A stretch of DNA of 64,000 bases from Gordonia lacunae (lineage in GTDB: Bacteria > Actinomycetota > Actinomycetes > Mycobacteriales > Mycobacteriaceae). Shown one piece after another: positions 1 through 8,287 of this stretch (its first letter is position 1; each line of letters opens with the position of its first letter). Both the position numbers and the translations under genes were made by a program. A model generated the notes under the pieces. The model ran no database searches, had not been told where the DNA came from, and saw only the letters and a program-made list of their open reading frames with translations. The stretch lies in the NCBI RefSeq assembly GCF_002149015.1, contig NZ_NGFO01000004.1, positions 186,001 through 250,000 on the forward strand, in the 5' to 3' direction.

Positions 1-1163
1 ATCCCGCGGTCACCGACCGCATCGAGATCACCATTCGTGCACAGTCCGACCTCATCGACGTCAACAGCCTCGGGTTCGCCAGTCCCGCACCACCGGGAAT
101 CGCCGAGGTCCGGGTGTCTCCGTCGCCGGCGACCGGTTCGGACGTCGACCGGATCGTCGAGATCGGTTGCGACGAGGGGATCGGGCTGACCGCCGCGGGT
201 CAGGTCGTCCGGATGTCGGTGCGCGCCCGCGCGTCCGACCTGCGTACCGGACAACCGGTGATCGGGCGCCCGTGCGGCGACGGCCGACTCGCCCTGCCCG
301 CCGGACAGCAGGAGGTGTCGGTCAATCCCGGCGACGCCTTCACCGTCGACGCCGTCTCGCTGGTGAACGGTGACCCGGTGTCGCCACCGGCGTCGACCTC
401 CCCAGAGGTCGGCGAGTGGTCGGCGGTGCGGCGTGCGGTGACCGTCGAGAGCGGTCCGCAACGACTACTCGTCGTGCCCGAGAGCACCAACCCCGGATGG
501 CAGGCGCGGCTCGGCGGGGTCTCGCTGCGGCCGGTCGTCGTCGACGGCTGGCAACAGGGTTGGATGGTGCCCGCCGGCGCGGCCGGGACCATCCACCTGA
601 CGTACCGGTTCGATTCGCTGTACCGCTGGTCGCTGGTGATCGGGCTGGCGCTGATGGTGCTGTTGCTCCTCGCCGCGTGGTGGCCGTCGACGCGCCGCGC
701 CTCGCCCGGGGCCCCGATCCTGGTCCCGGCCGGACGCGGGTCGACACTCGTCGCCGGGGGTGCGGTCCTCGCCGCGGCGTGGCTGGTGTCGGGCTGGTGG
801 GGACTCGCGGCCGCCGTCCTGGTCGGCACCTTCGCCGCCGCGATACCGCAGAAGGCAGGCGTCACAACAGCATTCGTCGCGATGATGACGGCGACGATCG
901 GTCTGGCGGCGGGGCCGTGGCACGCCTCCGGCGGCTACCACGGCTCCCAGTGGTGGGTTCAGCTGCCGGCCCTGGTGGCGGTGTCGATGACCGCATGGCT
1001 GGTGTTCTGGTCGGCCGTCGACGGTCGGCCGTCGATCGCCGCGCCGTCGGGCGGCGGTGAAGACGACGCCGGTGTATCGGGCGAGACGTGGCGCGAGCGG
1101 TTGCGACGACGACTCTCGCGGTTACGCAGCCAGTTCCTCGTCGGCTCCTCGATGAAGGCGTAA
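1..1163 (+). CDS. aftD: Alpha-(1->3)-arabinofuranosyltransferase AftD, C-terminal part (5' end outside window)
   Basis: The frame is open from the window edge (codons in phase with base 3), so this is the end of a gene starting upstream. The visible 387 residues have an extracytoplasmic region followed by several hydrophobic segments and a basic tail rich in Arg. The layout and the neighbours (acyltransferase, DUF3068 protein, MmpL3 block) fit the C-terminus of AftD (DUF3367), the large membrane enzyme that adds alpha-1,3 arabinofuranose to arabinogalactan and lipoarabinomannan using decaprenyl-phospho-arabinose. The catalytic GT-C part would lie outside the window. Its last 205 bp overlap the convergent acyltransferase gene, an unusually long antisense overlap. 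The assignment rests on sequence character and synteny. Confidence 0.8.
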   Translation, partial: PAVTDRIEITIRAQSDLIDVNSLGFASPAPPGIAEVRVSPSPATGSDVDRIVEIGCDEGIGLTAAGQVVRMSVRARASDLRTGQPVIGRPCGDGRLALPAGQQEVSVNPGDAFTVDAVSLVNGDPVSPPASTSPEVGEWSAVRRAVTVESGPQRLLVVPESTNPGWQARLGGVSLRPVVVDGWQQGWMVPAGAAGTIHLTYRFDSLYRWSLVIGLALMVLLLLAAWWPSTRRASPGAPILVPAGRGSTLVAGGAVLAAAWLVSGWWGLAAAVLVGTFAAAIPQKAGVTTAFVAMMTATIGLAAGPWHASGGYHGSQWWVQLPALVAVSMTAWLVFWSAVDGRPSIAAPSGGGEDDAGVSGETWRERLRRRLSRLRSQFLVGSSMKA

Positions 1164-2296
1164 CTGGCCGCGGACACACCGATCGACAGGACGAGGGTGA
1201 TCACCAGCACCAGGAGGGTGTCACCGCTGAACGGAACGATGCCGAACAGCGGGAAGACCACCGCCAGGATCGCGACGTGCCAGATGAAGATCCCGTACGA
1301 CCATCTCCCGAGCGCCAGCATCACCCGGGAGGTGAGGATGGGGAAAGGACCGTCGTTGCAGACGAGTGGGGCGAGCAGCGCATATCCGCAGAGCGCGCCG
1401 AGAACCATCTTGGTGGCGAACTCGAGTTCGGTGACCGCGCCGAGACCCGTCGGACCGGCGAACCTGGTGCACGCCAGCGCGTAGGCGACGACGAGGACGA
1501 CCAGCATCAGCGGACGGTTGGCGCTGAGGCGGATCACCCCCGCCATCCAGCGTCCCGAACGGACAGGTCCGGAACCCGAGTCGAGGACCCCGGCGATCTC
1601 GGCCAGGACCAGACCCGCGACGAACCACGGGAGGTGGCCGAACACCCAGTTCTTGGTCTCCACACCGTCGGCCACGGGCAGCGAGGTGCCGACCCAGGCC
1701 CAGCCCAGACTCACCGCGGCCAGAACAACCAGCGCCGGGACACGTGCCCGGAGGCGACGACCACGCAGCCGCAGGAGCGCGAAGCCGATGAGCGGCAGCA
1801 GAGCGTAGAAGGCGATCTCGACCGAGAGGCTCCACATCTGGGTCAGCCCCGCGGTGAGCGTGAGCGGCACGAAGACCTGGGTCAGCGTCAGGTTCGCCAA
1901 CCAGACCTGGGCGTCGGCACCCTGTGCCTCGGGGAGCAGCAGGATCACCAGCGTCACCACGATCACATACGCCGGCCAGATCCGGACGACGCGGTGGCGG
2001 AGATATCGCGGCACCGACGGGTGGCCGGTCCCGCGATGCGCGGCGTCGACCCACGGTCGCCACAGCAGGAAACCGGAGAGCGCGAAGAACAGGGCGACCG
2101 CGAGGTCGAGGCGACCCAGTACCGGTCCGAGCACGGGGATCTCGACCGCCCGCGTCTGGAACGCCACATGGGTGACCAGGACCCCGATCGCCGCGATGGC
2201 CCGCATGCCCTCGAGCTGCGGATAGAACCGCCGGGCGGAGCCGGCGGCGGCCGCGGCGGCTCCGGGGGCGATGGGATCGGGGTCGGTGCTGGTCAT
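959..2296 (-). CDS. Acyltransferase-3 family membrane protein, TmaT-like (Rv0228 type)
   Basis: A 445-residue polytopic membrane protein. The N-terminal half carries the acyltransferase-3 hallmark: FYPQLEGMRAIAAIGVLVTH with the putative catalytic His, then FFALSGFLLWRPW. About ten hydrophobic segments follow, ending at an EEPTRNWLR motif and a polar tail. In Corynebacterium the family member TmaT acetylates trehalose monomycolate before MmpL3-type export; transfer of that role here is inferred from family and locus. The ATG start is chosen because a TACCCT -10 box lies 9 nt upstream (leaderless). It diverges from the DUF3068 gene with only 44 bp between the two starts. The last ~68 codons lie antisense to aftD, and this polar tail is beyond the conserved domain. 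Confidence 0.85.
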   Translation of the reverse strand: MTSTDPDPIAPGAAAAAAGSARRFYPQLEGMRAIAAIGVLVTHVAFQTRAVEIPVLGPVLGRLDLAVALFFALSGFLLWRPWVDAAHRGTGHPSVPRYLRHRVVRIWPAYVIVVTLVILLLPEAQGADAQVWLANLTLTQVFVPLTLTAGLTQMWSLSVEIAFYALLPLIGFALLRLRGRRLRARVPALVVLAAVSLGWAWVGTSLPVADGVETKNWVFGHLPWFVAGLVLAEIAGVLDSGSGPVRSGRWMAGVIRLSANRPLMLVVLVVAYALACTRFAGPTGLGAVTELEFATKMVLGALCGYALLAPLVCNDGPFPILTSRVMLALGRWSYGIFIWHVAILAVVFPLFGIVPFSGDTLLVLVITLVLSIGVSAASYAFIEEPTRNWLRNRESRRRNRSRHVSPDTPASSSPPPDGAAIDGRPSTADQNTSHAVIDTATRAGS

Positions 2297-2305
2297 GCTG
2301 CTGAC

Positions 2306-2311
2306 AGGGTA
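2306..2311 (-). promoter_or_regulatory. -10 box (TACCCT) of the acyltransferase gene
   Basis: On the minus strand TACCCT lies 9 nt before the ATG at 2296, giving a leaderless or near-leaderless transcript. It is separated by only 16 bp from the opposing -10 box at 2328, so the two promoters are back to back. Confidence 0.6.
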
Positions 2312-2327
2312 GCCGGGACGCGTTGCG

Positions 2328-2333
2328 TACCCT
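2328..2333 (+). promoter_or_regulatory. -10 box (TACCCT) of the DUF3068 gene
   Basis: TACCCT ends 7 nt before the ATG at 2341. This is the spacing seen at several other genes in the window and points to a leaderless mRNA. It decides the start at 2341 over the in-frame TTG at 2323, which would precede the -10 box. Confidence 0.65.
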
Positions 2334-2340
2334 CGCCTCC

Positions 2341-3570
2341 ATGTCCTCGCCGTCCTCCTCGTCGCGATCAGGGCCGCCGTCCGCCGGGTTGTCGTCGGAC
2401 ACCGAGACCCGTCCGGAGCCACATCGCTGGTCGGCCGCGGACCTCGCCGGCCCGACCCTGATCTTCGTCGGCGCCTTTCTGCTCGCCGTGACGATCGCCT
2501 TGCCGACACTGCTCGTCGGCGGATTCCGCACCATCCCGCTGAGCACCGATTTCACGACCGTCGCCACCGCCGACGACGCGACGATCTTCGACCGGTGTTC
2601 GCTCGAGACCCGCTCGGCCCGGACGGTCGGCGCCGACCTCGTCCGTCAACAGCGCGTCGTCGCGGTGCAACCGTCCGACGAACACCGGGTGACCCTGCAG
2701 GCCGGCACCTCTGTCCAGGCCCAGGCGCTGCGCATCGACGACCGTGAGGTCGACCCGGGCGATCCGCGTCCCGGCGTCGACACCGATGATCCGGCGCAAC
2801 CGTGCAACGACGCGACGGTCAACGCCATCAAGGACCGGGTGACGCTCGACCGGAAGAACGCGCTACCCCGGCTCGCCGCGCGCGGGGCGTCGGAGATCCA
2901 GTACGACAGCGGTCAGGCCGCCGTCCTCGTCCCGGACCGTCGCGGCGTCACCTATCTCCTCCCGTTCGACACCGAACCGGCCGATCGGGAATTCTTCGAC
3001 GCCGTCACCCGCACCACCGTGCCGCTGGTCCACGACGGCGACACCGAGGTGCACGGCCGCGACGTCGACCGGTTCCGCGCCGAGGTGCCCGACACCGATC
3101 TCGCGCGCGCGGCGCTCGGCCGGCCCGTGGGCACGAATGTCTCGATCACGCGGCCGGCGTCGTGGTTCGGGGTCGGCGACTCGAGTCGCCCGTTGACCGC
3201 GAACCTGCACCACCGGAGTTCATGGGATCTCGCCGTCGATCCCCGGACCGGCACCATCGTCGACGCGACGATCACCGTCGACGAGGTGTACCGCTTCCCC
3301 GACGGCACACCCGGCGTCCCGGACGGCTTCGAATTGCCGCAGCTCCGAGCGACTTTCACCTATGACGATGACACCCAGACCCGGATGACGGACCTCGCCG
3401 CAGATCTCGCGTCCCCGATCCTGATCTGGGGCCGGCTCGTACCGATCGGCACCGCGGTCCTGGGCGTGGTGGCGTTGGCGGCCGGACTGATACTGATCAA
3501 CCCGGCCTGGCTACCCGCCCGGTTCCGTCGCCGGAGGGGCGCGGAAACCGTTGGCGGGCAGCCGGAGTGA
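2341..3570 (+). CDS. DUF3068 protein, PgfA-like periplasmic lipid-trafficking factor (Rv0227c type)
   Basis: 409 residues with a short Ser-rich cytoplasmic N-terminus, one membrane segment near residues 35-60 (TLIFVGAFLLAVTIALPTLL), a large extracytoplasmic domain, and a second membrane segment near 365-390 followed by a basic tail. This is the DUF3068 architecture. The mycobacterial homologue PgfA is reported to bind trehalose monomycolate, partner MmpL3 and be needed for polar growth. The same job here is inferred from family, from the divergent TmaT-like gene and from mmpL3 20 kb away in a conserved block. The 3' end is convergent with the SRPBCC gene, 12 bp apart. Confidence 0.85.
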   Translation: MSSPSSSSRSGPPSAGLSSDTETRPEPHRWSAADLAGPTLIFVGAFLLAVTIALPTLLVGGFRTIPLSTDFTTVATADDATIFDRCSLETRSARTVGADLVRQQRVVAVQPSDEHRVTLQAGTSVQAQALRIDDREVDPGDPRPGVDTDDPAQPCNDATVNAIKDRVTLDRKNALPRLAARGASEIQYDSGQAAVLVPDRRGVTYLLPFDTEPADREFFDAVTRTTVPLVHDGDTEVHGRDVDRFRAEVPDTDLARAALGRPVGTNVSITRPASWFGVGDSSRPLTANLHHRSSWDLAVDPRTGTIVDATITVDEVYRFPDGTPGVPDGFELPQLRATFTYDDDTQTRMTDLAADLASPILIWGRLVPIGTAVLGVVALAAGLILINPAWLPARFRRRRGAETVGGQPE

Positions 3571-3582
3571 CCGGAATCGGCG

Positions 3583-4053
3583 TCAGGAGGCCGACTCGGC
3601 GGCGAGCCTGCCGAGGGTGTCGTTCAGCTGATGCTCGGTGACGAGCGGGAACTTGACCTTCTCGAGCAGCTTCTTGTCGGTGACCTTCGACCAGTCGTAG
3701 GTGTGACGCACCAGCGTCTCGTTGGGGCCCTGGGACTCCAACTCCCACAGCCATTCCCACCCGGGCGGCTCGGTGCCGGCGGGGGCGGTCTGCCACGCCA
3801 GCAGCTTGTCCTTGGCGTAACCGGTGACATGGTTGTCCGTCTTGTAATCGCCGCCCATGTGGTCGCCGGACATGTTCATGGTGAACACGTCACCGACCTG
3901 TTGGATGCGATCGGCGTGGTCCACGCCGCGGATGAAACCCGAACCGTCGAGCGCCTGATGCCGTTCGGGATTGGAGAGAACGTCGAACACCGCGTCGACG
4001 GGCGCCTCGATCGTGCGTTGGACAGTGACCTGTGTGCTCTCGTTGTCGCTCAT
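3583..4053 (-). CDS. SRPBCC / polyketide-cyclase-like protein
   Basis: 156 residues with the START-like helix-grip fold pattern: VTVQRTIEAPVDAVFDVLSNPERHQALDG at the N-terminus, a middle strand region with WELESQG..ETLVRHTYDW, and a long C-terminal helix. Proteins of this type bind a hydrophobic ligand in a central cavity; no specific ligand can be read here. It stands alone: the flippase gene on the same strand ends 164 bp upstream and the convergent DUF3068 gene ends 12 bp away. A 5-bp inverted repeat sits 13 nt before the ATG, and a CAGTGT hexamer 6 nt before it could be a -10 box. Confidence 0.8.
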   Translation of the reverse strand: MSDNESTQVTVQRTIEAPVDAVFDVLSNPERHQALDGSGFIRGVDHADRIQQVGDVFTMNMSGDHMGGDYKTDNHVTGYAKDKLLAWQTAPAGTEPPGWEWLWELESQGPNETLVRHTYDWSKVTDKKLLEKVKFPLVTEHQLNDTLGRLAAESAS

Positions 4054-4065
4054 GACACAACACTG

Positions 4066-4077
4066 CCGAAACTTCGG
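4066..4077. repeat. Short inverted repeat CCGAA-AC-TTCGG upstream of the SRPBCC gene
   Basis: A 12-base inverted repeat with 5-bp arms lies 13 nt upstream of the SRPBCC start, where an operator would be expected. It could be chance; no regulator is encoded beside it. Confidence 0.3.
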
Positions 4078-4154
4078 GCACTCGGCAACGTCCGGGAGCC
4101 CGCTGATGTTCGCTGTCCCGGCCCCCGGAACCGCAAGATCCACAGGAGCACTGG

Positions 4155-4189
4155 CCCGCCCCGCTCCCAAGCTCGCTCCCAGGGGCGGG
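4155..4189. terminator. GC-rich hairpin downstream of the flippase gene
   Basis: CCCGCCCC and GGGGCGGG form 8-bp arms around a 19-nt loop, 29-63 bp past the flippase stop codon. A short T run follows only on the plus strand, so its orientation is uncertain. The rest of the 164-bp gap (4054-4217) shows no gene. Confidence 0.4.
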
Positions 4190-4217
4190 ATTTTCGTGGC
4201 CACGATGGCGAAACGAA

Positions 4218-5402
4218 TCAGCGAGCGACCGCCCACGTCCCCAGCGCGGCGATCGTCGCGGCCACGGCGGCGGTCCCGGCCACCCCGATCACCGAGCCGG
4301 TGACCGTCACGATGACCAGCACCTCGGCACCCACGACCACCCAGGTGCCGAGCGCGACGCGCGTCCGGTCGCGCGCGATCGCCGACAGCAGCACGACCTG
4401 CAGGACGGCCAGCGCGGCGCCGATGTAGGCGAACAGCCACAGGATGGGCACGAGGGCGTCATAACCGTCCCCGAAGACGAGCGGGATGACCGGACCGGCC
4501 GCACCGGCCAGCACGGTCAGGACGATCCCGATCCCGGCGACCACCATCACCGCTTGACGCAACGAGGCGGCCGAACGCGCAGGATCGGCGAGGCGGGGAT
4601 AGAAGACGACGCCGATGGCCTGCGGGAGCCAGAAGGCCACCTTGGTCGCGATCGCCCCGAGTGCGTACACCCCGACCGCCTCGGCGTCGAGAACCCGGGG
4701 TGAGAGCAACAGGTCGATCGACGAGGCGACGATCAGCACCAGCTGTACCTGCGACGCGCGGACCACACTGAGCACTCCGGCGGCACCCGACGGCGCACGG
4801 CCCGGCCGCCCGACCCTCGCCACCGACCACACCACGAGCCAGACGACGACCGCCGAGGCCGCGGCCCCCAGTGTCCCGGCCAGGAGCCCGCCCGCCGGCC
4901 CGGCGCCGGCCGCGAACGCCCCGATCATCGGCATCGACCGGGCGACACCGACCGCGGCCAGCACCCAGGACAGCACCTGGAACTCGCCGCGCCCCTGAAG
5001 AATCCCCTGACCTGCGGCGATGAGCGCGAGTAGCGGCGCCGAGGCGAGTGCTGCCGCCGTCGTCGCGACATCGGTGCGCAACAGCAGCGCGACCAGCGGG
5101 GTGGCGACGGCGGTGAGTACGACGACCCAGAAGGTCGTCACCAGGCCCAGCCTGCGGAGCCGCCCCTCGTCGCCACCGAGGACGACCTCCCGGGCGATCA
5201 CGTTCTGCAGCGCCATCGCCGGCACGCCCAGCACGAGCATCGCCGACAACAACACCGCGAACTCGCCGTACTCGCTGACGTCGAGGAAGTGCGCACTCGC
5301 GGCCAGATGCACCACGTACATGCAGAGATTGGCCACCATCGAACCGACCGCCACCGACCCGACGGCGCCGACCGTGCCCGTCGTCCGGCGCGTCTGCTGC
5401 AT
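4218..5402 (-). CDS. Oligosaccharide flippase family protein (MOP superfamily)
   Basis: 394 residues with 12 or so hydrophobic segments spread along the chain, Gly/Ala/Val-rich, starting with VGSVAVGSMVANLCMYVVHL and containing an ALQNVIAREV-type loop after helix 2. This matches polysaccharide biosynthesis proteins of the MOP flippase superfamily, which move lipid-linked glycans across the membrane. The substrate is unknown; the arabinan and mycolate genes around it suggest an envelope glycan (inference). The ATG at 5402 is preferred over the upstream in-frame GTG/ATG codons because residues before it are an Arg-rich low-complexity string. It diverges from the CitE-like gene across 192 bp. 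Confidence 0.75.
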   Translation of the reverse strand: MQQTRRTTGTVGAVGSVAVGSMVANLCMYVVHLAASAHFLDVSEYGEFAVLLSAMLVLGVPAMALQNVIAREVVLGGDEGRLRRLGLVTTFWVVVLTAVATPLVALLLRTDVATTAAALASAPLLALIAAGQGILQGRGEFQVLSWVLAAVGVARSMPMIGAFAAGAGPAGGLLAGTLGAAASAVVVWLVVWSVARVGRPGRAPSGAAGVLSVVRASQVQLVLIVASSIDLLLSPRVLDAEAVGVYALGAIATKVAFWLPQAIGVVFYPRLADPARSAASLRQAVMVVAGIGIVLTVLAGAAGPVIPLVFGDGYDALVPILWLFAYIGAALAVLQVVLLSAIARDRTRVALGTWVVVGAEVLVIVTVTGSVIGVAGTAAVAATIAALGTWAVAR

Positions 5403-5594
5403 GGACCAAGTGTGCCGACCTCGGCGACGCGCCTTCGCGCGGGGCGCCCTCGCGCGGGACGCGCACGAGGTACGTCGCGGGACGCGCATGATGCGCTTTG
5501 CACGTGCAGTCGTGCATAGGCAACGATGGGACGGTTGCTGTTGCCGAGCGCGAGATCCACCGATCGCGCGTGTTCACCGGACCGAGAGACCCAG

Positions 5595-6533
5595 ATGTAC
5601 GACGACAACCCCACCTACGACACCGAGTCGACCGACATCGGTTCGCGCATCGACCCGGTGCTGGCGCGGAGCTGGCTGCTGGTCAACGGCTCCCACTACG
5701 CGAAGTTCGAGCCGGCATCCCGTTCGCGCGCCGACATCGTCGTGCTGGACATCGAGGACGCGGTGGCCCCCAAGGACAAGGTCTCCGCGCGCGACAACGT
5801 CGTCCGTTGGCTCGGGCCGAAAGAGGGCACGGCCGGCCCCGGCGCCGGAGACTGGGTCCGTGTCAACGGGTTCGGCACCCCGTGGTGGGCCGACGACCTC
5901 GAGGCCCTGTCGCAGACCACCGTCGGCGGGGTGATGCTGGCGATGGTCGAGTCGGTCGACCACGTTACCGAGACCGCCAAACGACTCCCCGGCCTGCCGA
6001 TCGTCGCGCTCGTGGAGACCGCGCGCGGACTCGAGCGCATCAGCGAGATCGCCGCCACGAAGGGCACGTTCCGCCTCGCATTCGGTATCGGGGACTTCCG
6101 TCGCGACACCGGTTTCGGTGACAACCCGCAGACACTCGCCTACGCCCGTTCACGTTTCACGATCGCCGCGAAGGCCGCCCATCTGCCCAGCGCCATCGAC
6201 GGCCCGACGGTAGGTTCGAGTGCGCTCAAGCTCAGCGAGGCGACCGCGGTCAGCGCCGAGTTCGGCATGACCGGCAAGATCTGCCTCACCCCGGGCCAGT
6301 GCGCGCAGGTCAACGAGGGCCTGTCCCCCTCGCAGGACGAGATCACCTGGGCACGAGAGTTCTTCGCCGAGTTCGAGCGCGACGGCGGTGAGATCCGCAA
6401 TGGCTCCGATCTGCCGCGGATCGCGCGGGCGACCAAGATCCTCGACCTGGCCCGGTCGTACGGCATCACCGCATCCGACTACGACGACGATCCGGTGCAC
6501 GCTCCCGCGCCGTCGGACACCCACCACTTCTGA
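5595..6533 (+). CDS. HpcH/HpaI aldolase / citrate-lyase beta-like protein
   Basis: 312 residues with a TIM-barrel CitE-like pattern: RSWLLVNGSHYAKF at the N-terminus, VVLDIEDAVAPKDK with the metal-ligating acidic residues, VRVNGFGTPWW with the substrate Arg, and LVETARGLERI with the second acidic ligand. Members cleave or form C-C bonds of acyl-CoA or keto acids with Mg2+. The partner subunits of citrate lyase are absent, so this is a stand-alone CitE-like enzyme of unknown substrate. The start at 5595 is preceded by GAGAG about 8 nt upstream. An upstream in-frame ATG at 5526 would add a non-conserved leader. The next gene begins 14 bp after the stop. Confidence 0.8.
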   Translation: MYDDNPTYDTESTDIGSRIDPVLARSWLLVNGSHYAKFEPASRSRADIVVLDIEDAVAPKDKVSARDNVVRWLGPKEGTAGPGAGDWVRVNGFGTPWWADDLEALSQTTVGGVMLAMVESVDHVTETAKRLPGLPIVALVETARGLERISEIAATKGTFRLAFGIGDFRRDTGFGDNPQTLAYARSRFTIAAKAAHLPSAIDGPTVGSSALKLSEATAVSAEFGMTGKICLTPGQCAQVNEGLSPSQDEITWAREFFAEFERDGGEIRNGSDLPRIARATKILDLARSYGITASDYDDDPVHAPAPSDTHHF

Positions 6534-6547
6534 CGGGCATCGCCGCG

Positions 6548-8287
6548 GTGACTCCCCGACGACTGCTGCCGGCGCTGTACGGCACCAGTGTCGCTGCGAC
6601 CGCGGTGATCCTGGCGCCGGTGCTGCCGGGTCTCGTCGGGGTCGGCGACCGCTACCTGCTGTATCGCGATGCGGTGTCCACGCCGCGTACCCACGTCACG
6701 GACACCACGCTCGGGATCGGTGACCTGCCGCCGCGGGCCGTCCCGCAGGACTGGTTCCTCGCGATGGTGAGCAGCGTCGTCGACGGCGGAATCGTCGTGC
6801 TGGCAGTCCTCGCCGCGGCCCTGGTCTGCGCGGGCGTCGGCTACGGACGTCTGGCGGCCCGGCTGGTCCCGGACGCCGGACACACCGGTGCCGCGGCGAC
6901 CGCACTCGTCACGGTGTGGAATCCCTATGTCGCCGAACGGCTCCTGCAAGGCCACTGGAGCCTGTTGGCCGGGTATGCCGCGCTCGGGTGGATTCTCGTC
7001 GCAGTCCTGGATCTGCGGCGACGCCCACCGCAGGGTGAGCCGGTAGCGGACACCGTCCGAATTCTGCAGCTGGGTGGGTTGCTCGCCGTCGCAGGGTTGA
7101 CGCCCACCGGGTCCGTCCTGGCCGGAATCGTGTTGGCGACTGCACTTCTGGCACGTCCCATCGGGCGGCGCCCCACGGCCGTCGTCGCCGCGCTCTGGGT
7201 CCTCAGCACCCTGCCCTGGTTGCTGACATCCCTGGTCACCGACGCCCCGACCACATCGGCGGCCGCCGGGGTCGATGCGTTCGGCCTGCGCTCCGAGCCC
7301 TGGCTCGGGCCGGTGGGCACGGTCGGTTCGCTGGGCGGGATCTGGAACGCCGACGCGGTGCCGGCGAGCCGGACCATCGGATGGGCCGCGGTGGCGACCA
7401 TCTGCCTGCTCCTCGTCGTCGCGGTCGGCGTCGGCCACCTGTGGCGTCGTCGCGCGCAGCTGGATCCGCTCGTCCGGGCCATCGCCGTACTGGCGTCGGT
7501 CACCGCGATCCTGTTGCTGCTGAGCACCGTCGGGCCGGTCCGAACCGGTCTGGGGTTCGTCGTCGAACACGTCGGCGGCGGCGGGTTGCTCCGCGACACC
7601 CAGAAGTTCTCGGCGCTCCTCGTCCCGGCGGTCGCGGTCTGCGTCGCGGCAGCGGTGGCAGCGGCGAGACGCCGCGTCCCTTCCGGATTCGCGCTCGCCG
7701 CGGTCGCACTGCTGGTGGTGGCACCGCTCCCCGACCTCGCGTGGGGCGTCGGCGGCGCGGTGCGCGCGATCGACTATCCCGACGAGTGGCGGCAGGTCGC
7801 GGAGATCGTGCCGCCGGATCGGGGTTCGGTCGCCCTGTGGCCGCCGGGCACGGTCCGCGAGTATCCCTTCGCGCGCGACCCGTCCCTCGATCCCGCGGCG
7901 CGGATGATGCGTGCGCCCGTCGTCGAATCCGGTGAACTCCGGGTCGACGGGGAGGTGATCGATCCGTCCGGAGAACACGCCGCGGACGTGACGCGGGCGC
8001 TGGAGTCCGGCGGGTCACCGGTCGCGCTGGCCGAGCTCGGCGTCGGGTGGGTGCTGGTCGAGAACGACTCCCCACCTGCGCAACTCGCCGAGTCCGGGCA
8101 CCCGGTCTTCGACGGGCCGTCGCTGCGGCTGTATCAGGTGGCCGGTCCGGCGGATCGATCCGCCGACGTCGCCGACCGCGTCATCGCGACCGGCGCGCAC
8201 CTCGCATGGGCCGCACTGCTCGTCGCGGGCCTGATCAGCGCCGGCGTCGGCGTGGCGCGGACGACACGGCGTCGAACGTCGCCATGA
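6548..8287 (+). CDS. Large polytopic membrane protein (Rv0226c type)
   Basis: 579 residues starting at GTG. There are about ten to twelve hydrophobic helices in the first 400 residues, including a conserved-looking WNPYVAERLLQGHWSLLAGYAALGW stretch typical of GT-C-like or glycan-handling membrane proteins. An extracytoplasmic C-terminal domain (residues ~405-540) and a last helix follow. Length and position between the DUF3068 and GT4 genes match M. tuberculosis Rv0226c (about 576 aa). No catalytic motif can be assigned. It probably joins the mycolate/arabinan functions around it (inference). Its last 53 bp overlap the convergent GT4 gene. Confidence 0.75.
   Translation: MTPRRLLPALYGTSVAATAVILAPVLPGLVGVGDRYLLYRDAVSTPRTHVTDTTLGIGDLPPRAVPQDWFLAMVSSVVDGGIVVLAVLAAALVCAGVGYGRLAARLVPDAGHTGAAATALVTVWNPYVAERLLQGHWSLLAGYAALGWILVAVLDLRRRPPQGEPVADTVRILQLGGLLAVAGLTPTGSVLAGIVLATALLARPIGRRPTAVVAALWVLSTLPWLLTSLVTDAPTTSAAAGVDAFGLRSEPWLGPVGTVGSLGGIWNADAVPASRTIGWAAVATICLLLVVAVGVGHLWRRRAQLDPLVRAIAVLASVTAILLLLSTVGPVRTGLGFVVEHVGGGGLLRDTQKFSALLVPAVAVCVAAAVAAARRRVPSGFALAAVALLVVAPLPDLAWGVGGAVRAIDYPDEWRQVAEIVPPDRGSVALWPPGTVREYPFARDPSLDPAARMMRAPVVESGELRVDGEVIDPSGEHAADVTRALESGGSPVALAELGVGWVLVENDSPPAQLAESGHPVFDGPSLRLYQVAGPADRSADVADRVIATGAHLAWAALLVAGLISAGVGVARTTRRRTSP

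Noticed and set aside
1088..2461. 457-codon plus-strand frame antisense to the acyltransferase gene
   Set aside because: Composition is His/Arg/Asp/Glu-rich low complexity typical of antisense of high-GC coding DNA.
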